A stretch of 64,000 nucleotides of DNA from RH-AL1 sp964244495 (GTDB lineage: Bacteria > Pseudomonadota > Alphaproteobacteria > Rhizobiales > Beijerinckiaceae), in NCBI GenBank assembly GCA_964244495.1, contig CAXTIU010000012.1:85271-149270 (forward strand), in the 5' to 3' direction. Below are positions 1 through 8,603 of this stretch, in pieces. Each line of letters opens with the position of its first letter. Position 1 is the stretch's first letter. Both the position numbers and the translations under genes were made by a program. Under the pieces are notes generated by a model. It was not told the origin of the DNA, searched no databases, and saw only the letters and a program-made list of their open reading frames with translations.

Positions 1-372
1 GCGACCAAGGCGGTCGAGCCGCGCCTCGCCTTCCTCGCGATCGCCGGGACCGCGCTGGAGCGGGCCGGCGAGGCGGAAGGCCTCACCACCATCCATGAGA
101 TCTACGCCGACCGCGCCTACACCGACGAGGGCACGCTCGTTCCGCGCGCGCTGCCCGGTGCCGTGCTGCGCGATCCCGCCGAGGCGGCGGCCCGCGCCGT
201 CGCCATGGTCGAGGAACGCGCCGTCATCGCGCTGTCCGGCAAGCGCGTGCCGGTCGATGTCGAATCCGTCTGCATCCACGGCGACACGCCGGGCGCGGTG
301 GCGATGGCGCGGGCGGTGCGGGCCGCGCTGGAGCGTGCCGGCCTCACGGTGAAGCCGTTCGCCGCCGCGTAG
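1..372 (+). CDS. pxpA: 5-oxoprolinase subunit A (LamB/YcsF family), C-terminal part
   Basis: The window opens inside this gene, so only about 123 C-terminal residues are seen, ending at a TAG stop. The stretch with EIYADRAYTDEGTLVPR followed by PGAVLRDP and VESVCIHGDTPGA is characteristic of the LamB/YcsF family. In that family PxpA works with PxpB and PxpC to open 5-oxoproline (pyroglutamate) to glutamate using ATP in the cytoplasm. The partners would have to lie upstream, outside the window. Family assignment is secure; the role is from family knowledge. Confidence 0.9.
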   Translation, partial: ATKAVEPRLAFLAIAGTALERAGEAEGLTTIHEIYADRAYTDEGTLVPRALPGAVLRDPAEAAARAVAMVEERAVIALSGKRVPVDVESVCIHGDTPGAVAMARAVRAALERAGLTVKPFAAA

Positions 373-421
373 GATCGTCCCCCATTCGCGTCGCTCTAAC
401 TTTCGCTTGCCGCGGGGGGCG

Positions 422-778
422 CTATTTCGGCTTGCCGTTGGGGATGGACACCGTATTCGAGATGCCGCCGACGTCACTGCTGCCGCAGATGAACGAGAAC
501 GTCGTGTCGAGGGCCGGGATGCCGGGCACGCCGACCGTGATGTTGACGGTCTTGGGATCGTTCAGGGCCGAGCCGGCCGGCTTGCCCGGTCCGCCATCCC
601 CCTTCTTGTAGTCGGCGATCGTGACGGCGCGGATCGCCACGTTCGGCGCCTTCGGGAGCCTTTCCATGGACGAGAAGATGCAGCCCTTCTCGTCGCTCGT
701 GTAAGCGAGGCCGAGGGCGGGGGCGAGGACGCCCGCGGCGGAGATCACGGTGAACGTCAGGGCGGCGAGCGGTCGCAT
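422..778 (-). CDS. small secreted protein, unknown function
   Basis: An ORF of 118 residues. The chosen ATG is preceded by an AAGGA ribosome-binding site, while longer upstream extensions lack one and have shadow-like composition. Residues 1-26 form a typical signal peptide ending LGLAYT, so the protein is probably periplasmic or exported. The mature part has two cysteines (KGCIFSS and FICGSS) that could form a disulphide, and GVPGIPALDTTFSFICG suggests a small beta-rich domain. I do not recognise the family. It converges with pxpA and shows no operon partner. Confidence 0.6.
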   Translation of the reverse strand: MRPLAALTFTVISAAGVLAPALGLAYTSDEKGCIFSSMERLPKAPNVAIRAVTIADYKKGDGGPGKPAGSALNDPKTVNITVGVPGIPALDTTFSFICGSSDVGGISNTVSIPNGKPK

Positions 779-1134
779 CGGCTGGATTCCTTTTCGCCTC
801 TTTCCCGTGCGAAGCCGGCCGTGGGACCGGGCGTGCCACGGACGGCGCGTCAAGCATAGCGCGCTTCTCATGTGGACACAGCCTCGGCGAGCATGGACGG
901 AGACGCTCGAATCCACGAGCGTGTCCCCATGGGTCGCGGCGGTTCTCACGGTCTCGGCGGGGGCGTCCGGCTCCGGTTGATCGATGGGGTCACCTTGTGA
1001 TTCAGTCGCGGCGGCGCCGGCGAATCACCGGCGTCACCTCGGCGAGCGGCTTGTCGAGCTTAGTCTAACGCGTTCCGTTCACACCGGCGCACCGGGCCCT
1101 CAAAGGTCCGCTCTGCCCGCATCGAGGCCATGGG
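779..1134. other. 356-bp divergent intergenic region
   Basis: It separates the minus-strand secreted protein from the plus-strand YbjN gene and so must carry both promoters. I see no convincing ORF, hairpin or recognisable operator in it. Confidence 0.5.
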
Positions 1135-1641
1135 ATGTCGCTGTCGCAGATCGAAGCCGAAGCAGCCCGAACCGAGAACCCGGTCGACATCATCGAGCGC
1201 CTCGCGGCGCTCCATAACTGGACGTTCGACCGCGACGAGGAGGACGAGATCTCGATCGCCGTCTCGGGCGGCTGGGCCGACTACAACATCGCCTTCACCT
1301 GGCTGCAGGACATGGAGGCGCTGCACGTCGCTTGCGCCTTCGACCTGAAGGTGCCCGCGCCGCGCCGGAGCGAGGTGCTGAGCCTCGTCGCGCTGATCAA
1401 CGAGCAGATGTGGATCGGGCACTTCGACATATGGCCGTCCGACGGGGTCATCATGTTTCGCCACGCGCTGCTGCTCGCCGGCGGCGCCGAACTCAACGGT
1501 CGTCAGTGCGAGAGCGTGCTGACCTCCGCCGTGATGGCCTGCGAGCGCTACTACCAGGCGTTCCAGTTCGTGGTCTGGGCCGGCAAGACCGGACGCGAGG
1601 CCCTCGACACGGCGATGATCGAGACGCGCGGCGAAGCATAG
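1135..1641 (+). CDS. YbjN domain-containing protein
   Basis: A 168-residue protein with the YbjN fold pattern, a type III secretion chaperone-like fold. It has an N-terminal helix, the WTFDRDEEDEISIAVSGG segment, and the conserved VLSLVALINEQMWIGHFDIW region near residues 83-102. The ATG has GAGG seven bases upstream. It lies 26 bp before proC on the same strand, an arrangement I associate with alphaproteobacteria, and the two are probably co-transcribed. The biochemical function of YbjN proteins is not settled. The ending is TAG. Confidence 0.85.
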   Translation: MSLSQIEAEAARTENPVDIIERLAALHNWTFDRDEEDEISIAVSGGWADYNIAFTWLQDMEALHVACAFDLKVPAPRRSEVLSLVALINEQMWIGHFDIWPSDGVIMFRHALLLAGGAELNGRQCESVLTSAVMACERYYQAFQFVVWAGKTGREALDTAMIETRGEA

Positions 1642-1667
1642 GGGCAAGCCGTGGTGGACGAAGCGTG

Positions 1668-2477
1668 ATGGATCGGCAATGGCCCGGCTCGCTGGTGCTG
1701 GCGGGTGCCGGCAAGATGGGCGAGGCGCTGCTGCGTGGCTGGATCGCCGAAGGGCTGACGGCGCTCGCGATCCACGTGGTCGACCCTCACCTCGACGAGC
1801 GGATGGTGGGCTTCTGCCGTGACGCCGGCGTGGGTCTGGGCGCGCCGCCGGAGCCCACCCCCGCGCTGGTCCTCGCCGTGAAACCGCAGACGTTCGCCAC
1901 CGCCAGTTTCGCATCGCTGGCCGGACCGGAAACGCTGGTGATCTCCATCATGGCCGGCACGACGCTCGCCGCGCTGCGCGCCAAGCTGCCCCGCGCGGGC
2001 GCGATCGTGCGCGCCATGCCGAACATGCCGGCCGCCGTCGGGCGCGGCGCGAGCGCACTCGTCGCCGAGCCCGGCCTGTCGCTGCGGCATCGCGCCGTCG
2101 CGCAGACCCTGCTGGGCGCGGTCGGCCACGCGGAGTGGCTCGACGAAGACCTGATCGACGCCATCACCGCCGTGTCCGGGTCCGGCCCGGCCTACGTGTT
2201 CCTCCTCGCCGAATGCCTCGCCGCCGCCGGTTTCGCCGCCGGCCTGCCCCACGACGTCGCCGCGCGCCTCGCCCGCGCCACCGTGGAGGGCGCAGGCGAG
2301 CTGATGGCGCGGCAACCCGAGCTGACGCCGAAGCAATTGCGCGACGCGGTGACCTCGCCGGGCGGCACGACGGCGGCGGCGCTCGCCGTCCTGCGTGCGC
2401 CCGACGGGTTGCAGCCGCTGCTGACCGCTGCCGTGGCGGCGGCGAAGGCGCGTGCCGCCGCCATGGCGACCGGCTGA
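1668..2477 (+). CDS. proC: pyrroline-5-carboxylate reductase
   Basis: A 269-residue enzyme that reduces pyrroline-5-carboxylate to proline with NAD(P)H in the cytoplasm, the last step of proline synthesis. The N-terminus has a Rossmann motif (VLAGAGKMGEALL). The family signature is present around AVSGSGPAYVFLLAECLAAAG in the C-terminal dimerisation domain, followed by the conserved LRDAVTSPGGTT. The ATG at this position begins right before the nucleotide-binding strand, as in relatives; the open frame extends further 5' only as an antisense-like shadow of the YbjN gene. Confidence 0.95.
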   Translation: MDRQWPGSLVLAGAGKMGEALLRGWIAEGLTALAIHVVDPHLDERMVGFCRDAGVGLGAPPEPTPALVLAVKPQTFATASFASLAGPETLVISIMAGTTLAALRAKLPRAGAIVRAMPNMPAAVGRGASALVAEPGLSLRHRAVAQTLLGAVGHAEWLDEDLIDAITAVSGSGPAYVFLLAECLAAAGFAAGLPHDVAARLARATVEGAGELMARQPELTPKQLRDAVTSPGGTTAAALAVLRAPDGLQPLLTAAVAAAKARAAAMATG

Positions 2478-2590
2478 ACGCCGGCTTGCCGGGAGCGCCT
2501 GCCGCATTGCAACGGAGTGTTGCGCAACGTGACTTGCCGGCTCCGACGCGGCTCGGCTAAACCCGACCGCATCATGAAACACGACGGCGG

Positions 2591-3244
2591 ATGCGGCTTA
2601 TGACGGCGACGGACCATGGCTTCGCGAGCGATGCCGACCGGCTCTCCGAGTCGCCGAGGCTCTTCGACAACCCGTTGCTCGACAAGCTGTCGCGCGTGCA
2701 CTGGTCGGTGCCGCTGTTCGTCTATGCGCCGATCATCGTCGCGCTCGGCGTCGTCTCGTTCCAGTCCATCCCGCCCCTGACCGCCGTCGCCACCATCGCG
2801 CTCGGCTACCTGATCTGGACGCTGATCGAGTACTTCGGCCACCGCTACCTGTTCCACTGGGAGTTCCCAGGCGCGTTCGGCCGGCGTCTGCACTTCCTGA
2901 TCCACGGCGTCCACCACGACCATCCAAACGACCCGCTGCGTCTGGTGATGCCGATCCTGCTGTCGGGTCCGATCATGATCGTCGCCTGGATCGTCGCTTC
3001 GGCGGTGTTCGGCACGACGCTGCGCTATCCCACGCTGACAGGCTTCGTCACCGGCTACCTCGCCTACGACATGGTGCATTACTACACCCACCACGCCCGG
3101 CCGACCACGCGGCTCGGCCTGACCCTGCGGCGCCTGCACCTGATGCACCACTTCCGCGACCACGACAAAGGCTTCGGCGTCAGCGCGCCGTACTGGGACG
3201 CCTTGTTCGGCACCGCGGAGCGCAAGCAGCGCCGCCGGGGCTAG
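2591..3244 (+). CDS. fatty acid hydroxylase / sterol desaturase family membrane protein
   Basis: A 217-residue integral membrane protein with the histidine clusters of di-metal hydroxylases: HRYLFH near residues 84-89, HGVHHDHP near 105-112, HYYTHH near 163-168 and HLMHH near 183-187. There are four hydrophobic segments. The closest match in pattern is fatty acid 2-hydroxylase (FA2H/Scs7), which hydroxylates the alpha carbon of acyl chains in sphingolipids, or of lipid A-type acyl groups in bacteria. The substrate here is unknown. An internal ATG nine bases downstream is an equally good start. Confidence 0.85.
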   Translation: MRLMTATDHGFASDADRLSESPRLFDNPLLDKLSRVHWSVPLFVYAPIIVALGVVSFQSIPPLTAVATIALGYLIWTLIEYFGHRYLFHWEFPGAFGRRLHFLIHGVHHDHPNDPLRLVMPILLSGPIMIVAWIVASAVFGTTLRYPTLTGFVTGYLAYDMVHYYTHHARPTTRLGLTLRRLHLMHHFRDHDKGFGVSAPYWDALFGTAERKQRRRG

Positions 3245-4281
3245 TCGCCGCCCGCCGGGTAGGCGTGCGACCCACCCCGGAAGTCCGTCACGACCCCGTT
3301 GTCCCACGCGTCCGGCCCCAACGGCGCCTTGCCGTGGCCGCCGGGGATGTCGAGCACGTAGGTCGGCTGACACAGGCCCGACAGGCGGCCGCGTAGGGCG
3401 CCGACCAGCGCCCGTCCCTCCTCCACCCCGAGCCGGAAGTGCCCGGTGCCCGGTGCGAGGTCGGGATGGTGCAGGTAGTAGGGTTTCACGCGCAGCTCGA
3501 CGAAGCGCCGCATCAGCGCGGCGAGCGTCTCGACGTCGTCGTTGACGCCGCGCAGCAGCACGCTTTGGCTTACCAGCGCGAAGCCGGCGTCGGTCAGCCG
3601 CGCCAGCGCCTCGGCCTGCGGCTTGCCCAGCTCGCGCGGGTGGTTGGCGTGGATGGCGACGTAGACCGGCTTGCCCACTGCCCGCAGCGCCGCGATCAGC
3701 GCCGGCGTGACGCGGGTGGGATCGACCACCGGCACGCGGGTGTGGACGCGCAGGATCTTGACGTGGCCGATCCCCGCCAGCCGCTCGGCGACGGCGGCGA
3801 GACGGCGCGGGGAGGCGGCCAGCGGGTCGCCGCCGGTCAGGATCACCTCCCAGATCGCGGGATCGCCGGCGATGTAGGCCATCGCCCGGTCCAGCGTCTC
3901 CCGCGACAGCGCGGTGGCGCGGCCGGGTCCGACGTTCTCGCGGCGGAAGCAGAAGCGGCAATAGACGGCGCAAACCTGCAGGAGCTTCAACAGCACCCGG
4001 TCGGGGTAGCGGTGGACGATGCCCTCGCAGGGGCTGTGCGCGTCGTCGCCGATCGGGTCGGCTCGCTCGTCCGGCGCGGGGTTCAGCTCGCGCGGGTCGG
4101 GCACGAACTGGCGGGCGATCGGGTCGGCGGCGGCGGCGCGATCGATCAGCGCCGCCATCGCCGGCGTCAGCGCGACGGCGTACCGGCGCGCGACGGCGGC
4201 GGCGGTCTCCAGGGCATCGGCGCCGATCAGGCCGGCGTCACCCAGCGCGCGCGCGTCGCGCAACGTCGTATGCCCCGTCAA
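3241..4281 (-). CDS. epmB: EF-P (R)-beta-lysylation enzyme EpmB, lysine 2,3-aminomutase family
   Basis: A radical-SAM enzyme converting L-alpha-lysine to (R)-beta-lysine for attachment to EF-P. The cluster-binding motif CAVYCRFCFRRE (Cys 104, 108, 111 in this numbering) is clear. ILTGGDPLAASPRRL and YYLHHPDLAPGTGHFR are also typical. I chose a TTG start whose last bases overlap the TGA of epmA (TTGA); it gives 346 residues, the normal EpmB length. The open frame upstream of it is antisense-like arginine-rich sequence. The overlap indicates translational coupling to epmA. Confidence 0.9.
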   Translation of the reverse strand: MTGHTTLRDARALGDAGLIGADALETAAAVARRYAVALTPAMAALIDRAAAADPIARQFVPDPRELNPAPDERADPIGDDAHSPCEGIVHRYPDRVLLKLLQVCAVYCRFCFRRENVGPGRATALSRETLDRAMAYIAGDPAIWEVILTGGDPLAASPRRLAAVAERLAGIGHVKILRVHTRVPVVDPTRVTPALIAALRAVGKPVYVAIHANHPRELGKPQAEALARLTDAGFALVSQSVLLRGVNDDVETLAALMRRFVELRVKPYYLHHPDLAPGTGHFRLGVEEGRALVGALRGRLSGLCQPTYVLDIPGGHGKAPLGPDAWDNGVVTDFRGGSHAYPAGGD

Positions 4282-5327
4282 CCGCCGCGCTCCGACACCG
4301 GCGCCCACAACACGTCGGCGACGCTCTCGGACCCGGTCGCCAGCATCACCAACCGGTCGAAGCCGAGCGCGATGCCGCAAGCGTCCGGCATCGTGGGAAG
4401 CGCGTCGAGGAAGTCCTCGTCCAGGGGGTAACGCTCGCCGTAGATGCGCGCCCGCTCCGCCTCGGCCTCGTCAAAACGACGCCGCTGCTCTGGCGCGTCG
4501 CGCAACTCGGCGAAAGCGTTGGCGAGTTCGATCCCGCAAGCGTAGAGCTCGAAGCGCTCGGCGTACCGCGGATCGTCCGGGCAGAGCCGCGCCAGCGCCG
4601 CCTCGCTCGCGGGATAGCGGGTCAGCACGGTGACTCGGCCGAGGCCGAGGCGCGGCTCGACGTGAGCGCTGAGGATCTTGGAGAACAGGTCCGACCAGGT
4701 GTCGTCGGTCGCCACCCGCAGGCCGCGCGACATCGCAGCCTCGGATAGCCGCGCCAAGGCGCCCGGCGCGTCGGGCAGCATCGCGGCGAGGTCAAGGTCG
4801 GCGTGACGGCGGAACGCATCGACCACGCTCAACGTCTCCGGCGGCCGCGCGGGCTCGGCGTCGCACCCGCGATGGCGCAGGGACGCCGCACCGGCCGCCT
4901 CGACGGCGACGCGCAGCAGTGCGGCGCAATCGGCGACGAGGTCGTCGAGCGCGGCGCCGGCCCGGTACCATTCCAGCATCGTGAACTCGGGATGGTGCAG
5001 GCGGCCGCGCTCGCGATTCCGGAACACCGGCGCCAGCGTGAACAGGCGCGGCACGCCGGCGGCCAGCAACTTCTTGCAGGCGAACTCGGGCGAGGCGTGC
5101 AGGTAGAGCGTCGAGGCGGCGCCGTCGTCGGCGAGCATCGTCGTCGCGAAGGCGGCGACGTGCGTTTCGTTGCCAGGGGACACCTGCAGCACCGGCGTCT
5201 CCACCTCGTCGAAGCCCCGCGAGGCGAACCACGCGCGCAATCCCGCCTTGATCCTCGCCCTGGCGCGCAGCACCGGCAAGCGGGGCGCGAAAACGTCCGG
5301 ATGCCACCACGGTGAAGGTTGGACCAT
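4278..5327 (-). CDS. epmA: EF-P lysine ligase EpmA (PoxA/GenX)
   Basis: A 349-residue paralogue of the class II lysyl-tRNA synthetase catalytic core without the anticodon-binding domain. It ligates beta-lysine onto EF-P. Class II motifs are visible: motif 2 around PVFRNRERGRLHHPEFTMLE and motif 3 at GIALGFDRLVML near the C-terminus. The ATG chosen begins MVQPSPWWHPD, as in the family; a longer in-frame extension runs into efp-facing leader sequence and looks non-coding. It heads the epmA-epmB pair and is divergent from efp, its protein substrate. Confidence 0.93.
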   Translation of the reverse strand: MVQPSPWWHPDVFAPRLPVLRARARIKAGLRAWFASRGFDEVETPVLQVSPGNETHVAAFATTMLADDGAASTLYLHASPEFACKKLLAAGVPRLFTLAPVFRNRERGRLHHPEFTMLEWYRAGAALDDLVADCAALLRVAVEAAGAASLRHRGCDAEPARPPETLSVVDAFRRHADLDLAAMLPDAPGALARLSEAAMSRGLRVATDDTWSDLFSKILSAHVEPRLGLGRVTVLTRYPASEAALARLCPDDPRYAERFELYACGIELANAFAELRDAPEQRRRFDEAEAERARIYGERYPLDEDFLDALPTMPDACGIALGFDRLVMLATGSESVADVLWAPVSERGG

Positions 5328-5444
5328 CGTGATTTCGCTTGAAAAGAAGCAGGGGGAGCGGCTAGCGAAGGACAGAACCTCCAGCGCCGCCGACCTCGCG
5401 GGCGTGGACGTCCCCCACCCTTCCATTCCTATAAGGACACCGCC

Positions 5445-6014
5445 GTGAAAGTCATCGCCAGTTCGATCCGCAAGGGAAACATCCTCGAGCGCGACGACGG
5501 GCAGCTTTACGTCGTGCTGACCGCCGAAAGCTTCCATCCCGGCAAGGGCACGCCGACCACGCAGATCGACATGCGCCGCCTGTCCGACGGCGTGAAGACC
5601 ACCGACCGCTACAAGACGACCGAGCAGGTCGAGCGCGCCTTCGTCGAGGACTCGAACTTCTCATACCTCTACAAGGACGCCGACGGCTTCACCTTCATGA
5701 ACCAGGAAAGCTACGACCAGGTCATCGTGCCCGACGAGGTCATCGGCGAACAGGCCGTGTACCTGCAGGAAGGCATGGTCTGCGTCGTCTCGATGTTCAA
5801 CGGGACGCCGGTCGGTATCCAGCTCCCGGCGCGGGTGGTTCTGGAGATCGTCGAGACGGAGCCGGCGATGAAAGGGCAGACGGCGTCCTCGTCGTACAAG
5901 CCGGCGAAGCTGTCGAACGGCGCCCGCATCATGGTGCCGCCGCACATCGCGACGGGAACCAGGGTCGTGGTCCAGGTCGAGGACGGGTCCTACGTGGAAC
6001 GCGCCAAGGATTGA
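5445..6014 (+). CDS. efp: translation elongation factor P
   Basis: A 189-residue factor that relieves ribosome stalling at polyproline stretches. It has the three-domain EF-P layout and the exposed loop HPGKGTPTT, in which Lys34 is the residue modified by beta-lysylation. That matches the presence of epmA and epmB on the opposite strand just upstream. The final codon and stop lie in an 11-bp tandem duplication (6009-6019 and 6020-6030), so the stop region was recently duplicated without changing the product. Confidence 0.96.
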   Translation: MKVIASSIRKGNILERDDGQLYVVLTAESFHPGKGTPTTQIDMRRLSDGVKTTDRYKTTEQVERAFVEDSNFSYLYKDADGFTFMNQESYDQVIVPDEVIGEQAVYLQEGMVCVVSMFNGTPVGIQLPARVVLEIVETEPAMKGQTASSSYKPAKLSNGARIMVPPHIATGTRVVVQVEDGSYVERAKD

Positions 6015-6038
6015 TCTCCGATTGATCTCCGCCGGCGG

Positions 6039-6161
6039 CTAGGATGACGGGTACGTCTTGTCGTCGATCGCGCGCAACAGCGTATCCATCTCGACCGGCA
6101 TCTCGGCCGGCGGATGATAAAGGCGGCCGAGCCTGCCGGCGATCAGGCGTGAGGCCGTCAT
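6039..6161 (-). CDS. possible 40-residue small protein
   Basis: A short ORF starting at an ATG reading MTASRLIAGRLGRLYHPP. Its C-terminal part (PVEMDTLLRAIDDKTYPSS) looks more protein-like than its surroundings, and it converges with efp. The frame is open further upstream, to 6359, but that part is low-complexity. No ribosome-binding site is clear. It may be real or chance. Confidence 0.2.
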   Translation of the reverse strand: MTASRLIAGRLGRLYHPPAEMPVEMDTLLRAIDDKTYPSS

Positions 6162-6569
6162 GCCCGGCCGGAACCCGGACATCGAGGGTGTTTCGAACCT
6201 GCCGGCGTCGAAACGAGCTTTCGGGCTCTTGTCGTTGAAGATTGGCACTGTAGACCCGCCTGTCCCGCGCGACCGTGTTGACCAGCTTTCGTCGGGTATA
6301 AAAGGATGTGTCCGAGATTTCTTGCCGAACCGTGAAAGGCCGCGAAACGTTCCCGCCATCGTGTCGATAAGGTGACACCGAAGCAGGCCAACATCCTGCC
6401 ACTTCTTGCGAATTCACTGCTAAGGTCGGGATCGCATGATGGACATGTCGGATACCGTGGCGCCCTCCTCTTCGCTTCGGCCTGTCCGGACCCGCCACGC
6501 AGCCGCCAGGCGGACGCCCGGGGCCATGGTCCGGCCGGAGCATCGACCCGCTACGATTTTTTCCTGGTG

Positions 6570-6607
6570 GCCCACACATTCTCGCGTCATTCGCGTCATG
6601 CGTCAGG
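6570..6607 (+). repeat. 38-bp dispersed repeat, copy 1
   Basis: It begins GCCCACACATTCTCGCG and ends ATGCGTCAGG, with an internal tandem of TCGCGTCAT units. It matches positions 45699-45736 at 37 of 38 bases. Both copies are intergenic, and a TACCTTAT box and a GC-rich hairpin follow each one. Confidence 0.8.
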
Positions 6608-6700
6608 ATGTCGAGGCCTGATGTCTTCACGATGAGCGACGGCGTCGGGCCGCGTCCGTGATGCCGTCCGACGCCAGCGGTAGCTGTACCTTATATCGAT

Positions 6701-6717
6701 CTCGGCCGCAAGCCGAG
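6701..6717. repeat. short GC hairpin downstream of repeat copy 1
   Basis: Six-base-pair stem CTCGGC / GCCGAG around a CGCAA loop. It lies about 7 bp after a TACCTTAT box (6687-6694). The second repeat copy has the same order of elements, with related sequence (GGCCGCAAG). Confidence 0.4.
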
Positions 6718-6794
6718 GCAGATCGGCCGGCACCATCGCACCGGGTCCACGTTGCGGTCCGATGCCTGAAGCCTCGCGGTGGGTGATCGAGGGG

Positions 6795-7196
6795 TCACCC
6801 CAGGAGGTCGATCAGCGCCGGGACGAGGGGCGCATCGGCCGGCGGCATCGGCAGGCCGCGAAGCTCGCGCGGGTGCAGCCAGCGCAGCGGCTGCCCCTCG
6901 CAGGGCCGCGCGGACCCGCTCCAGCGTCGACAAACGTAGAGCGGCATCAGCAGGTGCATGTCGGGGTAGGCGTGGCTGGCGAAGGTGAGGGGTGAAAGGC
7001 TCTCCTCGGCGACGGTGATGCCGAGTTCCTCGGCGAGTTCGCGGATCAACGCGTCCTCGGGCCGCTCGCCCGCCTCGATCTTGCCGCCCGGGAACTCCCA
7101 CAAGCCGGCCAGCGTCTTGCCCGACGGCCGCTGGGTGACCAGCACGCGGCCCTCGTCGTCGAGCAGGGCGGCGGCGACCACCAGGAGCAGCCGCAT
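6795..7196 (-). CDS. mutT: 8-oxo-dGTP diphosphatase MutT (Nudix hydrolase)
   Basis: A 133-residue Nudix protein that hydrolyses oxidised guanine nucleotides and prevents mutation. The Nudix box is complete, with Gly38, Glu44 and the REL-EEL-GI core at residues 52-60. The preceding LAGLWEFPGG and the C-terminal LRWLHPRELRGLPMPPADAP are typical of MutT. Its ATG overlaps the TAA of argJ (TAATG), so the two are translationally coupled; an argJ-mutT order is common in alphaproteobacteria. Confidence 0.93.
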   Translation of the reverse strand: MRLLLVVAAALLDDEGRVLVTQRPSGKTLAGLWEFPGGKIEAGERPEDALIRELAEELGITVAEESLSPLTFASHAYPDMHLLMPLYVCRRWSGSARPCEGQPLRWLHPRELRGLPMPPADAPLVPALIDLLG

Positions 7197-8428
7197 TACG
7201 AGCGGTAGTCGCCGTTGATCTCGATGTATCCCTTGGTGAGGTCGCAGGTCCACACCGTCGCCCTGCCCGCGCCGAGACCGAGCTCGACCTTGATCGGGAT
7301 CGTCGGTTCGCGCATCAGCCGCGACACCTGCGCCTCGTCGTAGGCCGGGTCGCGCAGCCCCTCGCAGGCGACCCGGGTGCCGGCGAACCAGATGGCCAGC
7401 CGGTCGCGATCGGCCGGCTCGCCGGCTTTGCCCACCGCCATCACCACCCGGCCCCAATTGGCATCCTCGCCGGCCACCGCCGTCTTGACCAACGGCGAGT
7501 TGGCGATCGACAACGCCACGCGCTTGGCGGACGCGTCGCTCTCGGCACCCTCGACGGTGACGGCGATGAACTTGCGCGCGCCCTCGCCGTCCTTCACCAC
7601 TTGGTGCGCCAAGTCGAGCAGCAGGCCGTCGAGCGCCACCCTGAAGTCCTCCGCGCGGGGGTCCAGGGCGTCGGTCACGGGGCGTGCGCCGCGCGCGGCC
7701 CCGGTCGCGAAGAGCAGCAGCGTGTCGGAGGTCGAGGTGTCGCTGTCCACCGTGATGGCGTTGAAGCTCCGATCGACCCCGGCCGCCAGCATCGCCTGCA
7801 GGGCGGGCGCCGTGACGGCGGCGTCGGTGAACACGAAGGACAGCATCGTCGCCATGTCCGGCGCGATCATGCCGGCGCCCTTCGCGATACCGGTCAGCGT
7901 GACGGGAACGCCGTCGATCGTGGCGGTGGCGGTGGCGAGCTTGGGGAAGGTGTCGGTCGTCATGATCGCCCGCGCGGCGTCGTGGATGCCGTCGGGCGAC
8001 AAGGCGCCGACCAGCCGCTCCAGCACGCCCTCGAACTTCGCGGCGTCGAGCGGCTCGCCGATGACGCCGGTCGAGGCGATGAAGACCACCTCGGGCGCCG
8101 TACCGGTCGCGCTCGCCGCGAGTTCGGCGGTGCGGCGGGCGGCGGCGGCACCCACCTTGCCGGTGAAGGCGTTGGCGTTGCCCGAGTTCACCACCAGCGC
8201 GCGCGCCGTGCCCCCGGCAAGGGCGGCGCGGCACCAGTCGACCGGGGCGGAGGGGCACCGCGACCGGGTGAAGACGCCGGCGACCTGCGTGCCCTCGTCG
8301 AAGGCGGCCAGCAGCACGTCGGTGCGGTTTCGATAGCGGATGCCGGCGGCGCCCGTCGCGAAGCGGACGCCGGCGACCGGCGGCACGACGGGGATGCTGG
8401 CGGGAGCGAGCGGGGACACCGCGACCAT
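7196..8428 (-). CDS. argJ: bifunctional glutamate N-acetyltransferase / amino-acid acetyltransferase
   Basis: A 410-residue enzyme of arginine synthesis that moves the acetyl group from N-acetylornithine to glutamate; bifunctional forms also use acetyl-CoA. The self-cleavage site is intact: KGAGMIAPDMATML, with Thr194 expected to become the N-terminal nucleophile of the beta chain. VVNSGNANAFTG in the alpha part and NSPLVKTAVAGEDANWGRV in the beta part are conserved. It heads the argJ-mutT operon and is divergent from bolA. Confidence 0.95.
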   Translation of the reverse strand: MVAVSPLAPASIPVVPPVAGVRFATGAAGIRYRNRTDVLLAAFDEGTQVAGVFTRSRCPSAPVDWCRAALAGGTARALVVNSGNANAFTGKVGAAAARRTAELAASATGTAPEVVFIASTGVIGEPLDAAKFEGVLERLVGALSPDGIHDAARAIMTTDTFPKLATATATIDGVPVTLTGIAKGAGMIAPDMATMLSFVFTDAAVTAPALQAMLAAGVDRSFNAITVDSDTSTSDTLLLFATGAARGARPVTDALDPRAEDFRVALDGLLLDLAHQVVKDGEGARKFIAVTVEGAESDASAKRVALSIANSPLVKTAVAGEDANWGRVVMAVGKAGEPADRDRLAIWFAGTRVACEGLRDPAYDEAQVSRLMREPTIPIKVELGLGAGRATVWTCDLTKGYIEINGDYRS

Positions 8429-8603
8429 CGGAGCGCCTTGCGTGCGGGGTTCGGCAGAAGCCTGGACGCACCGCTTACGCGAAGGCCGCCCCGCTCCGCA
8501 AGCCGGGCCGAGGAAGGAGACCGGACGCGATCGCCGCTAGGCTGTTGCGCCGGGCACGCCTATATGCATCCTCGAACGACAGCGCTTGCCCCAAGGACGT
8601 CCC

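Larger units (their letters stand above)
6015..6794. other. 780-bp mostly non-coding region with repeat
   Basis: It lies between efp and mutT. It contains one weak minus-strand ORF at its start, copy 1 of a 38-bp dispersed repeat, and a small hairpin downstream of that repeat (both entered separately). The other frames have no start-plus-RBS that I trust. Confidence 0.6.

Noticed and set aside
4282..4380. N-terminal extension of EpmB from 4380
   Set aside because: It would overlap epmA by about 100 bp and reads as arginine-rich shadow; the TTG at 4281 gives normal length.
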